64,000 nucleotides of DNA from Melieria omissa. Taxonomy: Eukaryota; Arthropoda; Insecta; Diptera; Ulidiidae. Both the position numbers and the translations under genes were made by a program. How positions within the stretch are numbered: position 1 is the first letter of the stretch; each line of letters begins with the position of its first letter. The stretch lies in the NCBI GenBank assembly GCA_963971225.1, contig OZ020268.1, positions 58,093,900 to 58,157,899 of the forward strand, in the 5' to 3' direction. The notes beneath the pieces were generated by a model. The model ran no database searches. It was not told the DNA's origin and saw only the letters and a program-made list of their open reading frames with translations. Below are positions 12,838 through 21,959 of this stretch, piece by piece.

Positions 12838-13125
12838 TATGTGAAAATTGTCAAAGTATGTTTGCGGAAGATGTACACAGAAAAATATTTCAACTTTCAT
12901 TTACTAATAATGTATAATTTTTTTTCCAATTGAAGTAAATATTTTTAATATCAATAACTTGTTATATAACTGTAAATAATTTAAAAATATTAAAAATACA
13001 TTTTAAACAAATTTCTTTATACATTAGTTATTCATTCACAATGCGGTCATTTCGACTGCTTTCGGGCAATATAGGTATATACTCAGTTTCAGTCTTTCTA
13101 GTGTTAATGATCATCTGTGGTGATT

Positions 13126-13390
13126 TTTATGTGAGGTTAAGTTTGGATGGCAACTCACATAGGTCAATAACGACTCGTTGAGTTACTGCAAAGAAATGGA
13201 GGACCATTTCTGTGTGGACCATTGTGTGGAAGCCACACAACCCTCCCTGGTGAAAAGGAGAAACGAGCGATGAAGGTGGTGTCAATGTTTGACAGGTTGG
13301 ACAGGAAAGGAATAGATAGAAGGAAAAGAAAAAAAGACAAGTGAAGACAGTGTCCCCTCTGGGCCAAAGCTGGACAGTGACCCATCAGGT
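13126..13390 (-). repeat. Dispersed SINE/MITE-like repeat (same family as 39.1-39.47 kb)
   Basis: Read on the minus strand this segment runs from GATGGGTCACTGTCCAGC through CAGAGGGGACAC and CACACAATGGTCC to GACCTATGTGAGTTGCCATC and a tail AACTTAACCTCAC. The layout matches 39120-39473, which has GGTCACTGGACCG and ends GGCCTATGTAAGCGTC then an AACCTAACC tail. The tail also resembles those of the tRNA-derived SINEs in this window. Boundaries are approximate. Confidence 0.5.
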
Positions 13391-14089
13391 ATAAACGTTT
13401 ACTTGATTTTTATGTCGAACAGCTTTTAGCTCCAGTTGTATTAAGAACCCCAACAAGATTGCCAAATATTTATACACTTTACAGTAAACTAAAATTTAAC
13501 ATTGTTTCCATTTACTTGTCTTCCATCTCGTCTCGTCTGCTTCAGTCTTCTACTTCTCTCAATTTCAGCATAAACTCGAAAATAATTCCATCCTTTCCAA
13601 CTGCTTCAACAAAACAATCTTTGACATTCAGTTTTTGTTTTCTTTCACAATTTTCTACACAAAAACTCGCAACAACAACCATTGCAGCATTTGTTTGAAA
13701 ATGATTAAAAATCAATTTATAACCTTACCTCAACAAAAGCCAAATCAAGTCTGAACCTTGAAAAGTTGCCCTGAACTTTGTTCAAACTGCAAAGCAACGC
13801 TCAAATGGCCAACCGAACAAGGGCCAATAAAATTCATTTATCATTTTTTTAAGCGTCCAATGGCAACAAAAGCGAGTCAAGTATGGGTTTTGTTAAGAAT
13901 TTCTTTTCTGTGCAGTTTTATACACATTTTTCTACCTATTTTCTACCCTTTTGTTTGGTCGAGCTGCATTGAATGCTGTCTGGCCACTCAAAATTGCGCA
14001 CTTGTCGTTTCTGACAGATTGAAAATTAATTGTCACTACACAGCGCAGCAATGATGAGTCAATCATTTAGTTGATTAAAGTTCAAAAAT
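13391..14089. other. Intergenic DNA
   Basis: I see no gene, RNA or clear repeat here. The short open frames at 13459 and 13758 lack domains. Confidence 0.4.
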
Positions 14090-14966
14090 AAAAGTTTCAA
14101 GTTAAAGAATTTTTTCGTTGATTTGAAGAGAAGTTCTTGGAATTGGTTTAGGAATTGAAATATGAATGTTGAGGCTGTTGATTTGATGATTTTGTAGGCA
14201 TTTGTAACAAAAAATAAGAAATTTTGTTCAAATTTGTGTTCAAAAGTATTTCATTAAACAAAGAAAACCCATTAAAAATTTTACGAAAGTATGAAATACG
14301 ACTTTAAACTGATCTCAAATGTTTAATATAACTTTTCGTATTTAAAAAATTTTGTATTTTAAAGTTTCGTATATGTTTTTAAATATATTTGTTATCTTTT
14401 TTTGTATATATTTATATTTTTTTATGTTTCATGCATTTGATTATACATTCAACTTATTTTAATTGACGATTTACAATTTTCTATATATTTTATATATATA
14501 TAGTATTTGTTATAATATTTTTTCAATTATTTTAATTGCAAATTTACATTTTGTGTTTACATATTTTTATGTTTTTGTATTTTTTTGTACAATATATTTG
14601 TATAAATATTTTTTATACAAATATTTTAAATTCTTTTGTTTTTTATGTTTTTTTACGTATAAGATTTTTCAAATTATTTTAAGTGCATTTGCACAATTTA
14701 CATTTTTATATATAGAAAATTTTGTATTTTTTCTATATTTTTTATATATTTGTATGCAGATTTTTTATTGTTTTATATATATTTTTATTTTTTTCACTAA
14801 TTTTAATTGCAAATTTACATTTTGTGTTTAAATATTTTTATATGTTTTCGTATTTTTTGTAAATATTTTTTATAAAAATACTTTATGTTCTTTTTGTTGT
14901 ATTTTTATATTTTTTTAATTATTTTAATTGCAAATTTACTTTTTGTATATACTTTTATATTTTTAC

Positions 14967-15727
14967 TAGCTGGGCCCCGCGGCTTCGCACGCAAGCTCTT
15001 TTGTTTCACCCGATACAAATTTTGAACGCATTGTTGACCCCGTCAGATTTTGATTTTTGATTAAAAAAAAAAAACATATGCCTATTATCTTTGATGTCAA
15101 GTGGTTCTAACAACTGTGAAGTCAAAAGGCCCTTTAAATCATGAGTTTTCACATTTACTCTAAACAAATTCTTAACCCTTTGTTTACCTTGGTTAATCTC
15201 GATTTTCAAAAACATGAAAAGCAAATTTTAATTATTTCCCGATTGAAGTGCTTTTTGTCTAAGTTTAAAGTCAAAAGGACCAATAAATCGTGTTTCTCCA
15301 TACAAACTGTTAACCCATTGTTGACCCCGTTAGATTTTCATTTTCAAAAAAGGGAAAAACACGTGTCGAATTATTTCTCACTAAGAATACGTTCACAAAG
15401 TTTGAAGTCAGTGGGCCCATTAATTCACATTTTTTTACAGTTTCGCCATACAAACTTTTAACCGGTCGTTGACCCCGTCCGATTTTAATATTCGAAAAAA
15501 AATGAAAAACACATATCGAGTTACTTTACTCGACTGTGTGACTTATAGTTCAGCAGAATAATTGGGTCACAAAAATGTGCCACGCCCCTTAGGGGTATAA
15601 AAAATAGTTAGTAGCCGATTCTCAGACCTACTGAATATGCATGTAAAATTTCATAAAAAGCGGTCAAGCCGTTTCGGAGGAGTACGGTAACAAACACTGT
15701 GACATGAGAATTTTATATATAAGATTA
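14967..15727 (+). mobile_element. Non-autonomous element with GGGCCC...GGCTTCGCACGCAAGCT head
   Basis: It starts with CTAGCTGGGCCCCGCGGC followed by TTCGCACGCAAGCT and ends with GTGACATGAGAATTTTATATATAAG. The head matches 18073-18106 (AGTAGGGCCCTGCGGCTTTGC then ACGCAAGCT), and the tail type (ATTTTTATATATAA) is also shared with that copy. The interior repeats a unit of roughly 150 bp around 'GTTGACCCCGT', seen near 15032, 15318 and 15465 with an intermediate near 15170. No protein is encoded. It may be the 3' region of a LINE or a SINE-like derivative; I cannot assign the superfamily. Confidence 0.55.
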
Positions 15728-15859
15728 TAATTGCAGAATTACATTTTTTTTATTATTTATATTTTTCTTGTATTTTATATATATTTTTTATATTATTTTA
15801 GATATAATTTGTTTATATTTTTGTTTATTTTGTATATTTTTTGGTATTGTATTTGCATT

Positions 15860-16590
15860 TATGATAGGACTCTGCTTTTGTTGTTTCACCGAAGTGTTAA
15901 CACGCATTGCTTGTGGCAGCTACAGAAATCGTCTGCAAAAACTTTTTTGCTTTTTTTAAAGTGCTATCCAAGTGACTGAATTTATTTCAAAAATATAAGT
16001 GTAACACATATTTATTTAGGGTATTGATTCTATTATGCGATCCAATATCTGTTTATGTTGAAATATGATTGAAAGTGTCGTTATTTTAAAAGTTTCCAAA
16101 ATGGCATCGTGGTTGGGCTGTGAACCACTGTGGGGGCTGGGTTATGAACCACCTGGTTTTCGTACTACATTTGCACTAGGACGGTCAAATATCGCCGGAT
16201 TTATTAAAATAAAGTAATTTTATGTAATGTTACTCGATTTCGGTGAGTTCACTTGAAGTGGGCCAATGCGAGAACGCGTTCGTATTTCATATGCAAACAT
16301 TGCGACACCGATTAGGATGAAAAAAAATATATATATTGAGCACTTGCATTCTTTGCGATTTTTTGGCCTACGTGGCGTCATTATAACCTATTTTTACTTC
16401 TTGAGCCTTCCTGATTAAATACATTTTCAACTTATTTCAAAATTATGGGTGTTTTCTTCGTATTTTCCGACTTTAATTGCGATTTGCCAGATGGTTCACA
16501 ACCCAGCCACTTTTTTTGGAAAAGCGAAAAATCACGTCCTTGGAAAATTGGAAAAAAAACCCGGTTCACACCCCAACCCTCTCCCTTATA
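15860..16590. repeat. Dispersed repeat, copy B (family of 1-357)
   Basis: 16361-16590 is closely similar to the start of the window (see copy A), lacking about 120 bases between TTGGAAAATTGG and CCCGGTTCACACCCC. To its left, 16100-16165 holds GGCTGTGAACCACTG and GGGTTATGAACCACC, which are partly inverted versions of the GGTTCACAACCCAGCC motif on the right. The element may therefore have inverted ends; the left boundary is uncertain. It interrupts the T-rich array. Confidence 0.5.
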
Positions 16591-16750
16591 TATTGTTTTA
16601 ATCATAAATTTAAATATTTTATATTCCGCATATATTTTTATATTTTCTTTTATATTTTTATTTAAAGCTTTCTTAATATTTAATTGTAGATATACAATGT
16701 TCTTATACGTATATTTAATATTTTTTATATTTTATCTGTATTTTGTATGT

Positions 16751-17232
16751 AGGTTAGGTTAGGTTGCGGTGGCTGCCTCTATAAGAGACACACTCGGAGG
16801 CCTGAAAGGCCCATTGTGCAAATTTACCATTTTTTAATATATTGGTAAATTTGCAGACAAATTGTGGAAAAACATGCATACAAAAATGCCGGTCTCGATA
16901 GTCAAGCGGGTCCTGGCTCGGGCTGGTGAACAACTCATCTACTTCTATCGCTATCCACATGAAGGGAATGAGAATTACAAGAATCGCACAAGTGCGCTCT
17001 TGGCAGGCAATGGCAAAACCTCCAAGTGTGAACGAAAAACTGCCAATCGCCGTTCGGATTCAGCGTTAAACTGTAGGTCCCCTTTCCCCATCCGCTTGAA
17101 ATGTGTGCAAAACAGTGTTGCATACACAGAAAAAAAAAAACCGGGTGAAATATGTGGTATCACAATGGGCCTTTCAGGCCTCCGAGTGTGTCTCTCATAG
17201 AGGCAGCCACCGCAACCAAACCTAACCTAACC
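16751..17232 (+). mobile_element. tRNA-derived SINE with inverted extra 3' end (foldback)
   Basis: About 16888-17232 is a SINE copy: a decayed tRNA-like head (CTCGATAGTCAAGCGGG), then a body sharing CATCTACTTCTATCGCTATC, GGCAATGGCAAAACCTCC, AATCGCCGTTCGGATTC and AAACTGTAGGTCCC with 44574-44974, ending in an AACCTAACC tail. The last 70 bases (17161-17232) also occur inverted at 16751-16819, so the unit has near-perfect inverted ends of about 69 bp. This probably arose from insertion of, or recombination with, a second copy in opposite orientation. Confidence 0.8.
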
Positions 17233-17384
17233 TTTTTAATATATTAAATTATTTTTTTAGATTCTTAAATTTTTTTATATTTTTATATTTTTTTAAACAT
17301 TTTCTTAATTGTAAACTTACATTTTCAATTTTCTCACATATTTTTATGTCTTTTATATTGTTATAAATACTAGGTCTAGTGGGC

Positions 17385-17812
17385 TGTTACGTATCACTGG
17401 ATTGTGCAATTTGAAAATCGAACAACTTTAACTATCCAAACGCAGTCAATACGAACCAACAAACACTTTATTTCACACTTTACACTTCACTGTCTTTACA
17501 CTTAATTATTTGCTTAATTGCTCCGTGTGGCACCTTCACTAGTCAAAATCAAACTGCCCGCTGCGCCGTACCCGGCTGCCTTTTATACCTGTCCGGCCAT
17601 CGCGCAGATCGTTCTCGCACATTCCGGAGTGGACTAAAGGTTTCCATGATGATCGCGACCATCATTGCCAGGTTGGACTAAAAGTTTCCATCATTGCCAG
17701 GTTGGCCTAAAAGTTTCCCTTATCATCGCGGCCTTCGTTGCCAGATTGAATTATAGCACGGCGCGTAGCGACAGGGTTGCTTTGCACAGCGACAGACTGT
17801 CTTATCGTTACA
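17385..17812 (-). mobile_element. Solo LTR of a retrotransposon
   Basis: On the minus strand this 428-bp block starts TGTAACGATAAG (17812) and ends GATACGTAACA (17385), with short inverted TGT...ACA ends. It contains a TATAAAAGG box (about 17580-17587), then a GC-rich start-site region and an AATAAA signal (17468-17473). That order, TATA then polyadenylation signal inside TG...CA ends, is what an LTR with U3-R-U5 looks like. No internal retroviral-type genes lie on either side. The flanks (GGGC and ATAT) show no target duplication, so an unequal exchange or decay is possible. I cannot assign the superfamily. Confidence 0.65.
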
Positions 17813-17927
17813 ATATGTACATTTGTTTAAATGATTTCAATTTATTTTAATATATATTTTTTGTATTTCTTTAGGTATATATTTGCAAATTTTTCTTTAT
17901 GCATTCTTTTCAATTATTTATATTAGT

Positions 17928-18042
17928 GGAGTTCACTCTTCATATCAATTTTTGAAATTCCGCAAAGTTCTCGTAAGCAGTTGTAGGAACAGATTGTTAC
18001 GATAGCAACTTTACACCTAAAATGCTATGAAGAGTGAACTCC
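17928..18042. mobile_element. Small MITE, 115 bp
   Basis: The ends GGAGTTCACTCTTCAT (17928-17943) and ATGAAGAGTGAACTCC (18027-18042) are perfect 16-bp inverted repeats. The flanks ATTAGT and ATTATT may be a 6-bp target duplication with one mismatch. It sits in the T-rich array. It has no coding capacity. Confidence 0.65.
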
Positions 18043-18069
18043 ATTATTGTAACTTTGCAATTTTATTTA

Positions 18070-18778
18070 TATACTAGTAGGGCCCTGCGGCTTTGCACGC
18101 AAGCTTTAAATCAATGGGCCCAATAAATAAAGTTTCTTCATACTGCACTCCATGGGCGATTCCACGCCTCTTTTATGTAATGCCCAATCCATTCCTCCAG
18201 TCGAAGGGTGTGACCGGGTTTCATTCATATGCGATTTTCAGTTCCAAAGTAACACGGAAATTTCAAGCACAAAAAATATGCCGCGCCCCTTGTTCAACGC
18301 CCATAAAATGTTGCCAGTAGAATGACACATCTATGGGACGATGGTATACAAAACTTCAAAGCTTTCCAACTTATTGTTCCGAAGATATTCCACATTAAAA
18401 ATTTGGGTTCAATGGGCGGTGCCAAGCTCCTCGTCCAATACCAACTCTTTGATGTGTGATTTGTAGTTCCACAGTTACACGCCCCTTGTCCAACGCACAC
18501 AAAGTTTTACCAGTGAAACGGCACATCTAAACGGTGGCCCCGCACCAAATTTTAATGCTGTCCGACTTCTCATTACGAAAATATTCCATTTTGAAATTTT
18601 AAGTTGTATGGTAGGTGCCACGCCTACCTATCGGGTCGTATTCCCACTATGTGGGAGACTTACTCAAGACGAACTTTCCGCGCAAAATTCCACTAATCGG
18701 CTGTCTAGTTTTTGAGTTTTAGTTTCGTGAGACCAACAAACAAACATACATTGATTTTTATATATAACATATAGATAT
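18070..18778 (+). mobile_element. Non-autonomous element, second copy of the GGGCCC-head family
   Basis: It starts ACTAGTAGGGCCCTGCGGC then TTTGCACGCAAGCT, as at 14967, and ends CATTGATTTTTATATATAAC. Like many such elements it carries GCCACGCC / CCGCGCCCC-type motifs and a final 'CTAGTTTTTGAGTTTTAG' before the AT-rich end. The interior differs from the 14967 copy, so the two are diverged members. No protein is encoded. Confidence 0.5.
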
Positions 18779-18789
18779 TTGCTGCAATG

Positions 18790-19510
18790 ATTCGCAAAAT
18801 GTTTGTATATCCATATTGTTTTGCACAAATATACCACAGTTAATTTCTGTCATCATAATGGCCATTGCAACCTTATATAGCTTATGTTTACCGCTATGAA
18901 ACATCGAATCATTTTATATCAACATTAATTTTCAGACATTTACCGTAGCTTTGTTTTGTTAGTTTAGTTGGTGTGGAAAGTGGGCGTGGCCGATTATATT
19001 ATAGCCTATGTTTGCCGCAATGACACGCTGAATTGTCTGATACCAATATTGCTATGACAAATATACCAACGCTGATTTGTTATTATAGTGGGCGTGGCGA
19101 AAAGGCATATCAGGTGGGCGTGTTCAATCTTATATATCCTATGTTAGCATCAATAAAACACGGAATAATTTGATATTAATACTGATTTACAGACATGTAC
19201 CGTAGCTTCAGTTTGTTAGTTTCGTAGGCGCGGAAAGTGGGCGTGGCCGATTATGTTATAGCCTATGTTTGCCGCAATGGCACACTGAATCGTTTGATAT
19301 CCATATTGCCTTAAAAAAGCATACCATAGATGAGTTTTGTTACCATAGTGGGCGTAAGAAGGGGGCGTGATCATTCTCATATAGCCTATGTACCATTCCC
19401 CCAGATAAAAAACTGTTTGGTGCTTATTTCATCTAAATCGGTTCAGTGGTTTTTGCCTGATTGTGGCTCAAAAAACGTCACACTTGTTTTTATATAATAG
19501 TATAGAAGTA
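18790..19510. repeat. Diverged element with internal 257-bp tandem duplication
   Basis: The block beginning AGACATTTACCGTAGCTT at 18934 repeats as AGACATGTACCGTAGCTT at 19191. Each is followed by AAAGTGGGCGTGGCCGATTA and GCCTATGTTTGCCGCAATG. The 3' part, with GGCTCAAAAAACGTCACAC then TTGTTTTTATATAATAG, resembles the AT-rich 3' ends of the two GGGCCC-head elements nearby. Noncoding. Confidence 0.5.
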
Positions 19511-19832
19511 TAGATATAGATTTTATATTTTTTAAATATGTACAAATTAATTTTTTTAGTAATAGTAATAAAAGCCTTACTATTTTATACATCTTTTGTA
19601 TTACTTTAATTGCAACTATACAATTTTCAAATTTGTCTAAAAATTATTTTAGTAATCAGATCAGAAAATATTTAAATATTGTGAAACCCTATAAAACTTC
19701 AAACTGCTCTCAAAATGTCCATCATAAAGTCTGCCATAAATTCTCCCCGACTGACAAGTGTCTAATTGTCCAAACTGTGCTGTACTGTACTTCCTTATCG
19801 TTGCTCTACATTAAAAAAATTGTTCAACACAG

Positions 19833-19926
19833 TCGCTGCCTATAACGACGACCAGCTGACGGCGCCGCCACACCGATCGATCGATTTCAACTACGAGTAC
19901 CTGCCAGCAATGTGTAATAGTTGCCG
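19833..19926 (+). CDS. Candidate internal coding exon of an unidentified host gene
   Basis: An AG acceptor (19831-19832) after a TTGTTCAAC tract is followed by an open frame that includes AAYNDDQLTAPPHR and SIDFNYEYLPAMCNSC. A GT donor follows at 19927 (gtgcgtaa) or 19931 (gtaaag). Codon use is strongly GC-ending (GAC, CAG, CTG, ACG, GCG, CAC, ATC, TTC, AAC, TAC, GAG), unlike the AT-rich surroundings and typical of fly coding exons. I do not recognise the protein. It could be one exon of a gene with very long introns spanning this window, or a processed remnant. No partner exon was found nearby. Confidence 0.45.
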
Positions 19927-20162
19927 GTGCGTAAAGTATCATTAACACATTTCCTCATTCCACCCACCAATCATTGTCCACATTGTCTACTCACTATCTC
20001 TCGCTTTCGGCCCAAATTGAAATGTAAACAAAGAAAATTGTCTGGCACTTAAAACGCGCTCGTCGCTCCTACGCACTTCGGCTACCCGGGAAAACCCACT
20101 AAGACCGACGCCAACTGCAAGCAACACACAATGGCAACAATCACTATGCACAGAGCACAGTG

Positions 20163-20188
20163 AAAAGGTATGAAATTTCATACCTTTT
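20163..20188. repeat. Perfect 26-bp palindrome
   Basis: The half-site AAAAGGTATGAAA is followed immediately by its exact reverse complement with no spacer. It could extrude as a cruciform or be a dimeric protein-binding site. No inverted-repeat element ends are seen around it. Confidence 0.7.
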
Positions 20189-20189
20189 C

Positions 20190-21950
20190 TTGGCTGTTGT
20201 CAGTGCTGTGCACAGAAGAAAAGGCCGCAGGCAAACAACACTCAGAGTATTTGTAAGGATCACAAATACCAATAAAATCGAGACACAATAACTACAATAA
20301 GTGTGGTCGAGATAAGAGAGCAATTCTCGCAATCATAGTGGGGATTATATGAAGTTAAATGTATTTAAAGTGGCCGCAAGGAAAAGTATTGCTTTATGAA
20401 AGAAAAATGAAGTAAAACTAGAAGGAAAATATAAAGAAAATATTAGAGCAGCCGCTGAGGGTCCTGCAAATCAATAAAAATACTTAAACATGAACTAAGC
20501 AATCACATTTATAGATTTCATAATCAAGTTTTCAAACAAAAGTTTGTCTGACAAATACCACATTTCTTGCCTTAGCTTCGTTAGGTTAGTGTGACAGCTT
20601 TTGCTGCCAGATTTCTTGGCTCATTGAATTATAATCTGACCACAACCCCACTTCAACCACAACCTCCGTCTATTTTACGCATCACTCCTCAAAAAATATT
20701 CCTGAATTATTCCTCTGCTGTTAATTTTGCTTCCAGCTGTGTTCGAGTTTCGAATGTGGTTTTCACCTGTCCATCACAGCTGGCTGCCAAAAATTTGCTC
20801 TGGACATCAATGCCATTAGAGCTGACATGAGCACAGGATGCGAGCATAAATTCTTGTGTTAAGCTATAAACACACACATAGCCATCTATGTGTGTATATT
20901 TTCAACATGTCAACAAAAACCATGTTTACGAGTAGCTGAGCCTTAGTGCTCAAATGGCTGTGTCGTGAAAGTGGTGTCTATAAACTAAATGAAAAGCAAA
21001 GAAAAAGGATATTGGCCCAAAAATGAAAAGGGAATTGAGGTAACACAATCACATTGGCAGTTGCTTGGAATTTGGAACGCCATGATGAGCTTAGTGGTTG
21101 TTGTTCTTGCTGTTAAATGAGCTAATAGAAAATCATGTAACTGGTGTAAGGTTAGACAGATGGATGGATGCAGTGCATGAAAGGCCGGAACGACACGAAT
21201 TGGGAGGGTTGGGACAACAGAGGATTAACAATAAAAAACAATACGGCAGAAAAAGGAATCGATACCATAGATGGGCGCAGAAATAGATAAGTGGATGAAT
21301 GGAAGGATGGGCGGTTCGTATGGCGGGATGAAGGAATTGACTTGAATTCTATGGAATAACCGCAGGATAGAAGAAGGTAGGAAGTGGTAATAGGATGATT
21401 CGATTAGATAAACAGATGTATGGATAGCAGCAATGAGCGGATAAAGTTATGAATTGATAGTGAGACGAATGAGGAGAAGCACTTCATCACTTGTCTTTCA
21501 CTCGCCAGGAAAAGAAAACCACGTTAACCAAGTGCAACTTTATTTTGAAAGTTTAGGGATATCTGGCTCAAGGACCAAGATCCAGGTTAGAATTATTGAA
21601 ATCTAGATGGGTAGACCAGCCGGGAGATGAGGAGACCAAGAAATAAGAAAACAGAACAAGGAATTGGGGAACAAGTAGATGGATGAGTGGATGAAAAGCC
21701 TAAGAGACCCATGAATCAACAAGTAGACAGCTGAACGTACAAAAATGGTTATATGAAAAGCTTATATGAAAAGAAAAGTACAATATCTAAGGAGTTTACA
21801 TATTTATTGTACATTGAATGAACTGTAATGAACAGGCAGAGTTAGGGGGTTTGAAGCTAAGATTCGTTAGAAATAATAACAACAAAGGTAGAGTTGAGTA
21901 GATGGTTGGTCACATTTATGGATACAATGAGAGTGGAAAGGAGGGTGAAT
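20190..21950. other. Intergenic DNA
   Basis: No gene is supported. From about 21150 the sequence becomes rich in GATGGATGGATG-, GGATAGA- and GTAGA-type purine motifs that lead into the satellite array to the right. Short open frames show no domains. Confidence 0.4.
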
Positions 21951-21959
21951 CTAAGAGTC

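Larger units (their letters stand above)
10700..12917 (+). pseudogene. piggyBac-like transposase remnants, interrupted
   Basis: Three pieces survive. An acidic N-terminal region rich in Asp/Glu/Ser, broken by stops, lies at about 10720-10910. A C-terminal catalytic piece lies at about 11108-11530. It contains FGVDMADQM (11233-11261), which matches the third catalytic Asp region of the DDE/D domain of the family, followed by the RWPLQIFFNILDLAAINAW helix. A short Cys motif CENC lies near 12840-12860, downstream of the nested mariner, and resembles the start of the family's C-terminal Cys-rich domain. The region with the first two catalytic Asp residues is missing, and the Cys piece is out of frame with the catalytic piece. 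The gene is therefore dead. Confidence 0.8.
10290..13103 (+). mobile_element. Decayed piggyBac-like element (host of a nested mariner)
   Basis: TTAA at 10286-10289 and 13104-13107 flanks inverted ends CACTAGA / TCTAGTG. Subterminal motifs TATTGCCC plus a palindromic AGCAGTCATTTTGACTGCT occur at the left end (about 10295-10320 and 10479-10512) and inverted at the right end (about 13041-13075), as expected for piggyBac-like elements. The interior holds remnants of a plus-strand transposase. A 1,293-bp mariner has inserted at 11545-12837; without it the element is about 1.5 kb, so it also carries a large internal deletion. Confidence 0.85.
14090..19650. repeat. T-rich degenerate tandem array split by several insertions
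   Basis: The phrase TTTTAATTGCAAATTTACATTTT with runs of ATTTTTATATTTTTT recurs at about 14470-14960, again at about 15725-15850, 16600-16745, 17237-17370, 17820-17925, 18043-18070 and 19500-19640. Between these remnants lie separate mobile sequences. The simplest reading is one original T-rich array of a few kb opened by repeated insertions, because each insertion is followed by a return to the same motif. Confidence 0.65.

Noticed and set aside
16751..17232. Telomere-like (TTAGG)n repeats at SINE ends
   Set aside because: Only two or three repeats occur, always at the 3' end of the same repeat families. Flies lack TTAGG telomeres, so these are SINE tails.
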